A DNA stretch of 64,000 nucleotides from Burkholderiales bacterium (GCA_016223165.1 JACRPO010000001.1:186001-250000); one strand, 5' to 3'; positions 49,301 to 58,388 are shown, counted from the first letter of the stretch. The notes: generated by a model not told the origin, from the sequence alone. Made by a program: numbers and translations.

Positions 49301-50933
49301 CCGAGAGATGCTGCAACTCGAGGGCACCGGCCTTCGCGCTGCCCTCGGCGCGCACCGTCACCGGTCGCGGTGCACCCTCGGCGCGACCCTCCAGTTCGAG
49401 TTGCCCGGCCACGCTCCAGGGCGGCGGCGCGGCCTTGGCGCCCGGGTCCGGCGATGGCAGGCCGTCGAACGTCAGCCGCAGCGGCCCGCCCACCGTCATG
49501 GCCGGCGCGCGGCTGTCCAGCCGCTGCGGGCGCAGATCGTGCAGGCGCGTCTCCAGCTCCAGGCGGTGGCCGGCCCAGACGGCATGCCCGTCGATGCGGC
49601 CGGCGCGGCCGGGCCCTTCGGGTGGCACCGGCGTACCGGCCCGGCGCGCACGGGGCGCCGCCGCGGGTGCGGTCGTGGCATCGGCGAGCTGCACGTCGAA
49701 GCGCACCAGCTCCACCCGCTCCGGCCGCGCCAGCTCGCCGCGGGCCTCGAGCTCGAGGCGCGTGGCCGGCACGCGCCGCTCGTTCCAGCGTCCCGGCATG
49801 CGGTTCTCGAGGCGTAGCTGCACCGTCACCGGCGCGTTGCGGGCTGCCGCCTGCAGGAGCAGCTCGCCCGACAGTTGCGTCTGCGGCGCGCCGTCGCGCA
49901 GCGCCGACAGGTCCAGCCCCTCGGTGCTGGCCGTCGCCTTCTGCACCGGCCAGGCCTCCAACGGCCGCACGAGCGCGCGCACGTCGAGTGCCGGGCCGCT
50001 GGTCGCGGCCGGCGCGCCGGCGCGCGCACGGCCCGCATTGCCCCGGCCGCCGCCGGTGGTGCTGCCCGCTGCGCCGGCCACGGCCATGACCGGCCGCCCG
50101 CGCAACGTGGCTTGCAGCTCGAACGCGGCCAGCGGCCCGGTGGCGCGCAACACGGCGGCCCAGGGCGGCGCGTCGGCCTCGGCCAGCAACGCCGGGGCGA
50201 GGGTGGCTTGCGCCTGCAGGGCGAAGGGGCGCACATTGGCCAGGCTCGCGGCACCTTGCAGCTGCACTCCCAGCGCGCGGCCGGCCAGGCGCTCGATGCC
50301 ATGCCGCGCCCCGGGCCGTCCGTCGAAAAGCACGTTGTCGGCGGCGAGCTCGGTGACCGGTTCGTGCGCGTCGACACGCAACTCGCCGACGGCGGCATGG
50401 CCGACCGACAAGCGGACCGGCAGCGCCAGGTCGGCCGGCAGCGGAATGGGCCGCGGCCCGGGCGGCCCGGTCTGCACCTGCAGCCGGCGCACCTGCAAGC
50501 GCTCGATGCGAAGCGCCGCCCACACGGTGCGGGTGTCGGTGTCGCCGGTGCTGCCCTCGCGCGGCCGCCACGCCCAGGTCATGCCCTCGCTCTTCAGCTC
50601 GTGCAGCGCCAGCCACTGCCGGCCGCCGTCCCACTGCACGCGCAGGCTCTCGACCTGCCAGCGCGGGCCGAGCAGTGCCCCCTGCACGCCGCGGGCCTCG
50701 GTCACCATCGGCAGTCGCGCCAGCAGCCAGGCCGTGCCTTCCTCGGTGAACAGGACCCAGCGGCCGGCCATGACCGCGGCCGCAGCGCTGGCGAGCGCGG
50801 CGGCGAGCACCCACGCGAGCGGCATCAGCAGCGACAGGCCGGCGCGCAGCGGGCGCGGGCGGCCGTGCGGCGTGTCTTGACCGGGAGCCGGTGCCGCCGG
50901 TGCAGCCGGTTCGGGCGTCGGATTGCTCGCCAT
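46308..50933 (-). CDS. tamB: translocation and assembly module protein TamB
   Basis: 1541 residues, somewhat longer than the 1260 of E. coli. One N-terminal membrane anchor (PLAWVLAAALASAAAAVMAG) is followed by a very long stretch of repeated amphipathic beta strands (AsmA/TamB-type), which forms a hydrophobic groove across the periplasm that moves phospholipid and helps insert outer-membrane proteins. The conserved C-terminal DUF490 region is present (PDNPWLDIWALRPNLDIRVG, then SGPLQGLRVRLFSEPEMSET and DTALLQRAAIALLAGEGEAP). A low-complexity Ala/Ser/Pro/Gly insert of about 70 residues (codons near 48165-48340) interrupts the beta region. It starts five bases after the tamA stop, so the two are co-transcribed and work together. 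Confidence 0.9.
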   Translation of the reverse strand: MASNPTPEPAAPAAPAPGQDTPHGRPRPLRAGLSLLMPLAWVLAAALASAAAAVMAGRWVLFTEEGTAWLLARLPMVTEARGVQGALLGPRWQVESLRVQWDGGRQWLALHELKSEGMTWAWRPREGSTGDTDTRTVWAALRIERLQVRRLQVQTGPPGPRPIPLPADLALPVRLSVGHAAVGELRVDAHEPVTELAADNVLFDGRPGARHGIERLAGRALGVQLQGAASLANVRPFALQAQATLAPALLAEADAPPWAAVLRATGPLAAFELQATLRGRPVMAVAGAAGSTTGGGRGNAGRARAGAPAATSGPALDVRALVRPLEAWPVQKATASTEGLDLSALRDGAPQTQLSGELLLQAAARNAPVTVQLRLENRMPGRWNERRVPATRLELEARGELARPERVELVRFDVQLADATTAPAAAPRARRAGTPVPPEGPGRAGRIDGHAVWAGHRLELETRLHDLRPQRLDSRAPAMTVGGPLRLTFDGLPSPDPGAKAAPPPWSVAGQLELEGRAEGAPRPVTVRAEGSAKAGALELQHLSARSGDAQAVLRLALARNAAREWTLATEGSLADFDPVPWWPGEATSPMQQGPHRLNAGWTLEARAPADAARLAPLELLQRLAGTGRLRLHDSVVAGVPVEGVATLGYNATGGANPGSLRADLLLGGNRLLFEGEGDPGGSGSRDRWRAEIRGTNLTTLAPLTRLHPSLAGWVPRRGSVEAEVSAQGRWPRMASEGRARTEDLQIGTLALSRAQLNWRIDLTELATGRAPLSFEGQAADLRLAERSLGDLRADLRGTLAEHRIELRATLPVAPGAMAEKVLNISAQGGTRAHLLANGQWQPDAGGGGRWLARVDELDFGPGTTVAAVPAGQAGTAAASAAGSAAGSASAPAAPAASGASAAASAPGAPGAATAASAPPSPASGATATRWADARNLRAQLQFDPQMRLQTLSAEPGRVRVAESFALRWDAVHVDLRREHAEFALRADIEPFSLPPLLRRLQPNIGWQGDLRLAAKVDVRAAERFEADLVVQRQDGDLHVETQGELQLLGLTDFRLQLKARDGVWDFEPVFNGRGLGEIRGRLRVRTTPERRWPHDDAPIEGQIQARVPEIGIWGHWAPPGWRLTGELATSAQVGGRFAAPTYTGELSGKGLGVRNLLQGVNVGDGRLLVRLAGTRAQIETFTLRGGEGRASVTGSADLGPQPSARLKLEADKFRVLGRVDRMLTTSGQAELVLAAATSRLEGRFRIDEGLFDFTRADAPSLDEDVTVRGTEVDPGATVRAEAPANARSQRFVMGVDIDLGSNLRAKGRGVDTGLGGSVRITNPNNRLAVRGTIESVGGTYAAYGQKLELEKGVLAFNGPPDNPWLDIWALRPNLDIRVGLQVSGPLQGLRVRLFSEPEMSETDKLSWLVLGRASDGLGRNDTALLQRAAIALLAGEGEAPTDAFMRRLGIDELTLKQSDGEVRETVVALGKQLSRRWYLGYERGVNATTGTWQLIYRAAQRFTLRAQSGLENSLDLIWTLRLQQPPADGGVRKSLPAVPP

Positions 50934-50938
50934 GCCGT

Positions 50939-53122
50939 CTAGAACGCAATGCCGATGCTGAAATGCAGACGCGAGCTGCGCAATTCACGTCCGTAGGCCC
51001 AATCGACGCGCAGGGGACCCACGGGGCTGCGCCAGCGCACGCCGACACCATAGCCCAGCACCGGGCTCAGGTTGGCGAAGCTGTCGGCGGCATTGCCGGC
51101 GTCGACGAAGACGGCACCCCACACGGAGGGCAGGCTGGCGCTGAGCGGCCGCGCCAGCTCGACGCTGCCCGTGAGGACGACGTCACCGCTGCCCACGACA
51201 CCGTCGCTGATCGGCCCCAGGCTGCGGTAGCCGTAGCCGCGCACCGAATCGTCGCCGCCGGCGCGGAAGCGCTGCGAGTCCGGCGCGATCACGAGGCCAT
51301 CCTTGAGCACCTGCCCGACCTCCACGCGTGCCTGTCCGTACCAGGCCTGCCCGAGCGGCAGGTAGCCGGTGATGCGGGTGTACGCGCGCGTGAACGGGCC
51401 CGTCTCGGCGTTGGTGGCCTTGGAGCGGCCGAAGCCGATCTGGCCGGCGAAGCTGAAGCCCTGCGTCGGCAGCACGACACTGTCGAGGTCGCGCCAGACG
51501 CCGTGGTAGTTGATCGAGTAGGCGATGGCGCGGGTGGTCGCGAGGTCGGTCTCGCGCTTGGCGCGCTCGGCTTCGACGAAGTAGAGGCGCTCGATGCGGC
51601 CCAGGTCGACCGTGCGCCCCAGGCGCACGCGCTGCGAGAGCACGATGTCGGCATCGCCCTTCAGCCACTCCACCGTGCCGCCGAGCAGGTTGCGGTAGAG
51701 GTCGGGGCCGGGGTGGGTGCTGATCTCGCCTTCCCAGGCCTGGCGCTTCTCGCCCAGCTCCGCCTTGTTGCGCGCCGTGGCGGCGTAGCCGAAGACGCGG
51801 CGGTAGACATGTGTCACCGTGGCGCGCGGGCCGATGTTGGCAGACACGCCGATGCCGAAGGTGTAGTCCTGCAACGCCGCCTCGCGCAGGCGAACGAGCA
51901 CGTTGGCGTTGGCGGCGGCGCTCGGGTCGCTGGTGTCGAGCGTGACGTTGATGCTCGCGAACAGGTTCGCCTTCTGCAGCCGTTCCTGGAAGTCGAGCAG
52001 CATCGGTTCGGTCACCGGCGCGCCCTTGCGGGCGGCGAGCAGGTTGCGCACGGTCTCGGCGTCCTGGGCGACGAGGCCGTCGATGACGATGTTGCCGAGG
52101 CGGTACAGCGGCCCGCTGTCGGCGACGACGAACAGGCGGACCTCGTTGCGCTCGCGGTCGATCTGGGCTGCCGTGCCGCTCCAGGTGGCGTTGGCATAGC
52201 CGGTGGCCTGCAGACGCGCCAGCGCCTGCGACTTCGCGGCGCTCCAGGCGGCATTGCTGAACTCGCTGCCCGGGGCGAGCGCCCAGGTGGTGCGCAACTC
52301 GTCGCGCACCTTCACGGAGTAGGGCTCGCCCTCGGCGGCGGTGCGTTCGAGGTCGCCCTCGAACTCGAAGGTCAGGCGCGAGATGCGTGCCCGCGGCCCC
52401 GTCTGCACCGTCATGCGCACGCGGTCAGGGGCGCCGGCGGTGCGCCGCGGCTGGCGCTGCAGCACGACGCGGGCGTTGAAGTAGCCCTCGGTCTGCAGCA
52501 GCTCGCGCGCCTGCGCAGGGGCGGCGTCGATGAGGCGCGACCACTCGGCCTCGTCGACCTCTTCGCGGCCCAGCCGGCCGAGACGCACGACATCGAGGTG
52601 GCGTTCGAGCAGCGCCTTCAGCGGTGCCGGCGCGTCGATGTCCACGGCGACGCCGAGCGTGCCCGTGGCGATCGCGGCTTCGCCCGGTGTCACCAGCACG
52701 TTGCCCTGCGCCGCGTCCGGGCTGGCTTCGAGCCCGATCAGGCGGCCCTGCGCGTCGTATTGCGGCCGGGCCTCGCGTGGCAGCGTGGATGCCGGCGGCG
52801 GCGCCGAGGCCGCAGGGGCGGGCGTGGCCGCCGCGGCAGCTGAACCAAGTGCGGCAGCCGAGGCAGGTGTGGCCGCCGAGCCAGGTGCGGCAGGTGCGGC
52901 AGATCCCGCAGCGGATGATGGAACGGCCGCCTCGCTCGGCGCGGCCGTCGAGCCGCCCTCCGCGCCGCCGGATGCCGGCGGCGCCAGGCTGCTGCAGCCT
53001 GCCAAGGTGCCGAGCGTCGCCAGGGTGAGCAGCCACGGCCGGGGGGTGAGCGCCGATGCGCGGGTGGGGGTCACGTCCAACAACGATCGTGGTGCATTCC
53101 CGAACGGCGGGACGCGAAGCAT
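50939..53122 (-). CDS. tamA: outer-membrane assembly factor TamA (BamA/Omp85 family)
   Basis: 727 residues from the ATG at 53122; a GTG at 53074 is also plausible. A lipobox (LATLGTLAGCSS) suggests the N-terminus is lipidated. A 100-residue Ala/Ser/Pro/Gly linker follows, then POTRA domains (ELLQTEGYFNARVVLQ; ALARLQATGYANATW; LYRLGNIVIDGL) and a C-terminal 16-strand barrel with the signature RFRAGGDDSVRGYGYRSLGP and the final strand SSRLHFSIGIAF, ending in Phe as expected of a BamA substrate. With TamB it inserts outer-membrane proteins. The linker contains short GGTGCGGCA-type repeats and may vary in length. It is divergent from the cyclase/NB-ARC gene. Confidence 0.88.
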   Translation of the reverse strand: MLRVPPFGNAPRSLLDVTPTRASALTPRPWLLTLATLGTLAGCSSLAPPASGGAEGGSTAAPSEAAVPSSAAGSAAPAAPGSAATPASAAALGSAAAAATPAPAASAPPPASTLPREARPQYDAQGRLIGLEASPDAAQGNVLVTPGEAAIATGTLGVAVDIDAPAPLKALLERHLDVVRLGRLGREEVDEAEWSRLIDAAPAQARELLQTEGYFNARVVLQRQPRRTAGAPDRVRMTVQTGPRARISRLTFEFEGDLERTAAEGEPYSVKVRDELRTTWALAPGSEFSNAAWSAAKSQALARLQATGYANATWSGTAAQIDRERNEVRLFVVADSGPLYRLGNIVIDGLVAQDAETVRNLLAARKGAPVTEPMLLDFQERLQKANLFASINVTLDTSDPSAAANANVLVRLREAALQDYTFGIGVSANIGPRATVTHVYRRVFGYAATARNKAELGEKRQAWEGEISTHPGPDLYRNLLGGTVEWLKGDADIVLSQRVRLGRTVDLGRIERLYFVEAERAKRETDLATTRAIAYSINYHGVWRDLDSVVLPTQGFSFAGQIGFGRSKATNAETGPFTRAYTRITGYLPLGQAWYGQARVEVGQVLKDGLVIAPDSQRFRAGGDDSVRGYGYRSLGPISDGVVGSGDVVLTGSVELARPLSASLPSVWGAVFVDAGNAADSFANLSPVLGYGVGVRWRSPVGPLRVDWAYGRELRSSRLHFSIGIAF

Positions 53123-53277
53123 CGTGCGCGCGGAATGGCGGGGTGGGGCGGGGCCGTATTCTGGCGGCATCCCCGGTGCGGCCCGGCAGAGGTGCCATGG
53201 CATGCCTCTCCGGAAGTAGGCGCAGGTGCGGCGCGTCAAGCGGATCGTCAGCGCGACCGGCTAGATTCCAGACCTCG

Positions 53278-56151
53278 ATGAAAACCGAACTCCGCGCGCT
53301 GCTGCTCACCGACGTGGTCGACAGCACCAAGATGGCGGCCCGCATCGGCGACCAGCAGATGGCCGCGGTGTGGGCGGCGCACGACCGCGTGGCGCGCGAC
53401 CTGCTGCCGCAGTTCGGCGGGCGCGAGATCGACAAGACCGACGGCATGCTGCTGATGTTCGACAGCGCCGCGCCGGCGGTGGCCTACGCCGTCGCCTATG
53501 GTCGTGCCTTGGCGGCGCTGCCGTTGCCGCTTTCGGCGCGCGCCGGCCTGCACGTCGGGCCGGTGATCCTGCGCGAGAACGCGGCCGAGGACGTGGCGCG
53601 CGGCGCCAAGCCGATCGAGGTGGACGGGCTGGCCAAGCCGACGGCGGCGCGCGTGATGTCGATGGCCAACGGTGGCCAGCTGCTGCTCACGACCGAGGCG
53701 CGCGAGGCGCTCGCCCAGGCGGCTGCCGAGGCCGGCGTCGGGACAGGTGCGGGGGCGGGTGCCGGGGCCGGTGCCGGCGTCGTCTGGCGCACCGTCTCGC
53801 ACGGCCACTGGGCGCTCAAGGGCCTGAGCGAGCCGATCGAGGTGTTCGAGGCCGGCGACGAGGCGACGAGCTTCCAGTCCCCGGCCGAGGGCGACAAGGC
53901 GCACCGCATGGTGCGAAGCGGCGAGCGCTGGGTGCCCGTGAGTGCGCTGCCCAACAACCTGCCGCCGCAGCGCTCGAGTTTCGTCGGCCGCGAAACCGAG
54001 ATGAAGGAGATCCAGGCCCTGCTCGATCAGTCGCCCCTGGTCACCGTGCTCGGCATGGGCGGCCTTGGCAAGACGCGCCTGACGCTGCAGGTGGCTGCCG
54101 AGCGGCTGCCTCGCTACCCCGACGGCGCCTGGTTCGTGGACCTCTCGGCGGTGACTGATCCGGCGCTCGTCGTCAACACGGTGGCGCGCACGTTCGAGAT
54201 CTTCGAGGAGCCGGGCCGGCCGCTGATCAATACGCTGTGCGCCTGGCTGAAGACGCGCCGCCTGCTCATCGTGCTCGACAACTGCGAGCACCTGGTGGCT
54301 GCCGTCGCCGAGCTGGCCGACACCATCCTGAGCCAGGCCGGCGGTGCGCAGATGCTGGCCTCCAGCCGCGAGCTGCTCGATGTGCCCGGAGAGCAGAGCT
54401 ACCCGATCCTGCCGCTGCCGTTGCCGCCGCGTGATGCGGGACTGGACGTGCTGCTGCAGTCCTCGGCGGTGCGCATGTTCGCCGAGCGCGCAAAGGCGCA
54501 GCGGCCGTCGTTCGATCTTGAGGCGCAGGAACCGGCACAGCTGGCCGAGCTCGTGACGCGGCTCGAAGGCATTCCGCTCGCCATCGAACTGGCGGCGGCG
54601 CGGCTGCGCACCTTGTCGATCCCGGAGATCCTGGCCGGGCTCGAAGACCGCTACCAGTTCCTCGCCGGCGGCAGCCGCGTGCTGCAGCGGCGCCAGCAGA
54701 CGCTGCGCGCGCTCGTCGACTGGTCGTACGACATGCTCGAGGCCGATGAGAAGCTCGTTCTGGCCCGCCTGTCGGTCTTCGCCGGGGGCTTCGACGGCGC
54801 GGCGGCCAAGGCGGTCTGCGCCGACGACGCGGTGCCGGCCAAGCGCATCCCCGACCTGCTGGCCTCGCTGGTGCAGAAGTCGCTGGCCTGGCGGGCCAGC
54901 GAGTCGGCCGATTCGCGCTACCGCATGCTGGAGACGATCCGCGACTATGCTCGCGAGAAGCTGGCCGAGCAGGGTGCGGCGGCGCCCACCGCCGAGCGGC
55001 ACTGCGCGCACTACTTTGCTTTCGCAAAGGACGCCGGGCGCGGCATGCACGGTGCCGAACAGGCTCGCTGGGTGCGCTTGCTGGAAGACGAGCTTGAGAA
55101 CTTGCGCGCCGCGATGGGCTGCGCGCTTTCGGGCGGCACCGACCCGATGATCGCCGTCAAGCTCGCCGTCGCGCTTCAGCAGTTCTGGATTCAGCGAGGC
55201 TACGCGGGGGAGGGCCGAAGGCTGGTTCAAGCGGCGATGGCGCTGCCCGCGGTTCAGGCCTCCGACATGGCACGGGCTCATGCGCTCTACACGGAGGCGG
55301 CGCTCGCCAGTGACGGCCAGGGCGACCACCGCGCCGCGCGCGAGATGCTGGAGACCTGCCTGGAACTGCGCCGCGGCTTGGGCGACGCCGTGTGGATCGC
55401 CGCCACGCTCTCGACGCTGGCCCAGGTGCGGCTGCAGGGCGGCGACATCAACGGCGCGGCGGCGTGCGAAACAGAGGCGCTGGAGCTCTTTGCGGCCGGC
55501 AACGACCGCTTTGGGCAGGCGCTCGGTTGGCTGCACAGGGGCCAGATCCACATCTGGGCGGGCAATGCGGAGGCAGCGATCGCTGACCTCGAGCAGGCGC
55601 TGAAGCTCGCACGCGACATCGGCAATCGAGAGATCGAGGCCGAGGGCGAGTTGACCATGGCACAGGCACGGCAACTGCGCGACGAGCCTTCAGCGGCAAA
55701 TGAGGCGGTGCAGCGCTCGCTGCGGGTCAGCACCGAAGCAGCCAACAAGCGCGGCGAGGCGACTGCTACTTGGTGGCTCGGCCATCTGGCCCTTCAGGCC
55801 GGTGATGCCACGTCGTCGCGACCGCTGCTGATCCGAGCGCTGCGGGCTTTGCGGACGCACGACATGCGGTCGCAGATGCTGGGCTGTCTGGATGACATAG
55901 CGCTGCTGCTCGCCCTGGAGGGCTCGCCTGGTGCCGCCCTGGAGCTCGCGGTGGCCTCGGACCAGGCACGCGGGCGTCTTCTGCTCAACCGCTCGCCGCT
56001 CGAGGAGCAACGCTGGCGGGATCGCCTGCGCGAGATCTGGAATGCGTTGCCCGAGGCGGTGGCCGAGGCGGCCAGCGACAGCGGGCGCAGCCTCGAGACC
56101 GAGGACGCGCTGCGCGCGGCGCTCGACGAGGGCAACACGAAACGCCGCTGA
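53278..56151 (+). CDS. class III cyclase-like domain fused to NB-ARC ATPase and TPR repeats
   Basis: 957 residues from the ATG at 53278. Residues 1-195 resemble an adenylate/guanylate cyclase homology domain: LLLTDVVDSTKMAARIGDQQ keeps the first metal Asp and GREIDKTDGMLLMFDS keeps the Lys-x-Asp region. In the PTAARVMSMA segment the usual catalytic Asn before AAR is replaced, so it may be a sensor rather than an enzyme. A (GA)n run at about 158-168 is a flexible linker. The NB-ARC/STAND ATPase has Walker A GMGGLGKTRLTL at about 259 and Walker B RLLIVLDNCEHL at about 329. From about 650 on there are TPR-like helical repeats. The layout resembles signal-activated STAND proteins; the trigger is unknown. 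Confidence 0.85.
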   Translation: MKTELRALLLTDVVDSTKMAARIGDQQMAAVWAAHDRVARDLLPQFGGREIDKTDGMLLMFDSAAPAVAYAVAYGRALAALPLPLSARAGLHVGPVILRENAAEDVARGAKPIEVDGLAKPTAARVMSMANGGQLLLTTEAREALAQAAAEAGVGTGAGAGAGAGAGVVWRTVSHGHWALKGLSEPIEVFEAGDEATSFQSPAEGDKAHRMVRSGERWVPVSALPNNLPPQRSSFVGRETEMKEIQALLDQSPLVTVLGMGGLGKTRLTLQVAAERLPRYPDGAWFVDLSAVTDPALVVNTVARTFEIFEEPGRPLINTLCAWLKTRRLLIVLDNCEHLVAAVAELADTILSQAGGAQMLASSRELLDVPGEQSYPILPLPLPPRDAGLDVLLQSSAVRMFAERAKAQRPSFDLEAQEPAQLAELVTRLEGIPLAIELAAARLRTLSIPEILAGLEDRYQFLAGGSRVLQRRQQTLRALVDWSYDMLEADEKLVLARLSVFAGGFDGAAAKAVCADDAVPAKRIPDLLASLVQKSLAWRASESADSRYRMLETIRDYAREKLAEQGAAAPTAERHCAHYFAFAKDAGRGMHGAEQARWVRLLEDELENLRAAMGCALSGGTDPMIAVKLAVALQQFWIQRGYAGEGRRLVQAAMALPAVQASDMARAHALYTEAALASDGQGDHRAAREMLETCLELRRGLGDAVWIAATLSTLAQVRLQGGDINGAAACETEALELFAAGNDRFGQALGWLHRGQIHIWAGNAEAAIADLEQALKLARDIGNREIEAEGELTMAQARQLRDEPSAANEAVQRSLRVSTEAANKRGEATATWWLGHLALQAGDATSSRPLLIRALRALRTHDMRSQMLGCLDDIALLLALEGSPGAALELAVASDQARGRLLLNRSPLEEQRWRDRLREIWNALPEAVAEAASDSGRSLETEDALRAALDEGNTKRR

Positions 56152-56185
56152 CCCGCTGTGTGCCGCGCGGGGTCCCTGAACGAAG

Positions 56186-56209
56186 AAGGGCGGCCGCTTG
56201 GCCGCCCTT
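56186..56209. terminator. bidirectional terminator between cyclase/NB-ARC and PEP-CTERM genes
   Basis: AAGGGCGGCC, loop GCTT, GGCCGCCCTT. The ten-bp stem with A/T ends lies 34 bases after one stop codon and 28 bases before the other, between convergent genes, so it could terminate both strands. Confidence 0.8.
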
Positions 56210-56237
56210 CACGTCGTTGCAGAGCCGGAGCCGGCGA

Positions 56238-56921
56238 TCAGCGGCGCGGCAGGAGTGCGCGGCGCACGCGCGGCGACAGGCCCGCGAGCGCCAGGCAGGC
56301 CAGCGCCAGCGTGCCGGGCTCTGGCACGCGGGTGATGACGAAGTGCGGCGGGAAGGCCTCTTCGTCGTTGTAGCCGCTCGCGCAAGTGGTGGTGTAGTGC
56401 GCTGCGAGGTAGTACTCGCTGCTGCCGCAGTCCTGCCAGAACAGGAACACGCCGTTGAGGTTGAAGTCCAGCGCGAACTCGGTGGTCGGGCTGACGCCAA
56501 ACGCCGACAGATCCTCACCCGGGTCCACGAGGTTCGACAGGGTCGTGGTCAGCTGCGTCAACTCGCCGGAAACGAAGCGCAGCGTGCCGACACCGAGAGA
56601 AGCGGGGTTGAACAGCAGCGTGCTGATGGTGGCCTGCCCGCTGTCGGTGGTGTCATAGAGCTCGACCTGCGCCGACGTGACGATCGCGGCGCCGCCGCAG
56701 TCGAGGGAGTTGTCGACGTCCACTGTGCCGGTGGGTACACAGGTGTCCGGGACGAAGTAGTTTGCAGTGCCGCGCCAGCCGAGGTTGGGGAAGGTCGAGC
56801 CGAAGGCCGGGTCCCAGATGCCGCTGTACACGGCGGCATTGGTCGAGCCGGTGAAGACGGCCAGCAGCAGCATTGCAGGGCGAAGCCAGCTCAGCACGGG
56901 CGAGGTGGCGGTGTTCTTCAT
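56238..56921 (-). CDS. PEP-CTERM sorting-signal protein
   Basis: 227 residues. An N-terminal signal peptide (LSWLRPAMLLLAVFTGSTNA) and a C-terminal sorting tail: VPEPGTLALACLALAGLSPR followed by basic VRRALLPRR. That is the PEP motif, one hydrophobic helix and an Arg cluster recognised by exosortase, which cleaves and attaches exopolysaccharide-associated proteins. The middle is a beta-rich, Asp/Thr/Ser-rich domain with few Lys (GIWDPAFGSTFPNLGWRGTA) and a Cys pair likely to form a disulfide (DTCVPTG; DCGGAA). No exosortase or polysaccharide gene is in the window. A GGGGAG site precedes the ATG. Confidence 0.86.
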   Translation of the reverse strand: MKNTATSPVLSWLRPAMLLLAVFTGSTNAAVYSGIWDPAFGSTFPNLGWRGTANYFVPDTCVPTGTVDVDNSLDCGGAAIVTSAQVELYDTTDSGQATISTLLFNPASLGVGTLRFVSGELTQLTTTLSNLVDPGEDLSAFGVSPTTEFALDFNLNGVFLFWQDCGSSEYYLAAHYTTTCASGYNDEEAFPPHFVITRVPEPGTLALACLALAGLSPRVRRALLPRR

Positions 56922-57122
56922 GGTTGGAACTCCCCAGACGCTGCGGTGAACGGCAGCACAGGGCCCGACTGTAGGCAGCCACGAGGCAACGCCAGGCCAC
57001 TCGAATCAGGGGTCCTCCCCGATCGGCGTGACGGACTGCGCGGCCACGGGCGCTTCCCGCCCTCAAGTGCCGCCTCGCCGTGCGAGCGCCGCGAGGCCGT
57101 GGCCCCGCCGCGGTACGCGGCG

Positions 57123-58307
57123 CTACTTGCTCAGCAACCGCATCGCCCCCTCGAGCCCCGCCAGCGTGAGCGGAAACATGCGCTGGTTCATCAACTGCTG
57201 CACCACGGCGATGCTCTGCCGGTAGCCCCACACGCCCTGCGGCTCGGGATTGATCCAGGCAAATTTCGGGAACGCATGCGTCAGCCGCTGCAGCCACTCC
57301 GCCCCCGGCTCCTCGTTGTTGTATTCGACGCTGCCGCCCGGCTGCAGGATCTCGTAGGGGCTCATCGTCGCGTCGCCGACGAAGACGAGCTTGTAGTCCT
57401 TGTTGTACTTGCGGATCACGTCCCAGGTGGAGAACTTCTCGCTGAAGCGACGCCGGTTGTTCTTCCACATGAAGTCGTAGACGCAGTTGTGGAAGTAATA
57501 GAACTCCAGGTGCTTGAACTCGCTCTTGGCGGCGGAGAAGAGCTCCTCGACGCGGTGGATGTGCTCGTCCATCGTGCCGCCCACGTCCATCAGCAGCAGC
57601 ACCTTCACCCGGTTGTGGCGCTCGGGCACCATCCTGATGTCGAGCAGGCCGGCGTTCGCCGCCGTGCTGTGGATGGTGTCGTCGAGGTCGAGCTCGAGGT
57701 CCGAGCCCTCGCGCGCAAAGCGGCGCAAGCGGCGCAGTGCGACCTTGATGTTGCGCGTGCCCAGTTCCTTGGTGTCGTCGTAGTCCTTGTAGGCGCGCTG
57801 GTCCCACACCTTCACGGCGCTCCTGTTGCGGCCCTTGTCCTGGCCGATGCGGATGCCCTGCGGGTTGTAGCCGTAGGCGCCGAAGGGGCTTGTGCCGCCG
57901 GTGCCGATCATGCGGTTGCCGCCTTCGTGGCGCTCCTTCTGCTCTTCGAAGCGCTTCTTCAGCGTCTCCATCAGCTCGTCCCAGCCCATCTTCTCGATCG
58001 CCGCCTTCTCCTCGGCACTGAGCTCGAGCTCGAGCGTCTTCTTCAGCCACTCGAGCGGGATGTCCTGCGTGAAGTCGGTGAGCATCTCGACGCCCTTGAA
58101 ATAGGCCGAGAAGGCGCGGTCGAACTTGTCGAAGTGCGCCTCGTCCTTGACGAGAGCGGCGCGCGCAAGGTAGTAGAACTTGTCGATCGTCGGGCCGGCC
58201 TCGTCGTCGATGACGCCCTCGCGCAGCGCCTCGAGCAGCATCAGGTACTCCTTGACCGTGACCCTCAGCTTGGCCGAGCGCAGGGTGTAGAAGAACTGGA
58301 TCAGCAT
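57123..58307 (-). CDS. VWA domain-containing protein (CoxE-like)
   Basis: 394 residues, cytoplasmic. Residues 1-190 are helical with an acidic/basic middle (KKTLELELSAEEKAAIEKMG). A short conserved segment (KVWDQRAYKDYDDTKELGTR) precedes the von Willebrand A domain at about 220-390. The metal site is LLLMDVGGTMDEH, where the usual D-x-S-x-S has Gly and Thr; Thr in DATMSPYEIL may complete it. Proteins of this type usually work with a MoxR AAA ATPase as a chaperone pair inserting metals or activating enzymes, but no MoxR gene is next to it here. The start ATG at 58307 has a GAGGTGG site. The 200 bases upstream of 57123 hold only a short stem (GCCGCG/CGCGGC). Confidence 0.84.
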   Translation of the reverse strand: MLIQFFYTLRSAKLRVTVKEYLMLLEALREGVIDDEAGPTIDKFYYLARAALVKDEAHFDKFDRAFSAYFKGVEMLTDFTQDIPLEWLKKTLELELSAEEKAAIEKMGWDELMETLKKRFEEQKERHEGGNRMIGTGGTSPFGAYGYNPQGIRIGQDKGRNRSAVKVWDQRAYKDYDDTKELGTRNIKVALRRLRRFAREGSDLELDLDDTIHSTAANAGLLDIRMVPERHNRVKVLLLMDVGGTMDEHIHRVEELFSAAKSEFKHLEFYYFHNCVYDFMWKNNRRRFSEKFSTWDVIRKYNKDYKLVFVGDATMSPYEILQPGGSVEYNNEEPGAEWLQRLTHAFPKFAWINPEPQGVWGYRQSIAVVQQLMNQRMFPLTLAGLEGAMRLLSK

Positions 58308-58388
58308 GGCACCACCTCGGTACGGGAAGGCGATGCCATTGTGGTGCTTTCCCGCACGGTCGGTCGGCCGGCCGGCCGGCCGCGCCCC

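Noticed and set aside
46410..49817. 1135-residue open frame on the plus strand across tamB
   Set aside because: Antisense shadow of tamB: Ala/Arg/Gly composition, no domain, no ribosome-binding site.
56922..57010. Sigma-54 type promoter (TGGC...TTGC) upstream of the PEP-CTERM gene
   Set aside because: The minus strand has TGGCCTGGCGTTGC, but the spacing between GG and GC is nine instead of ten bases.
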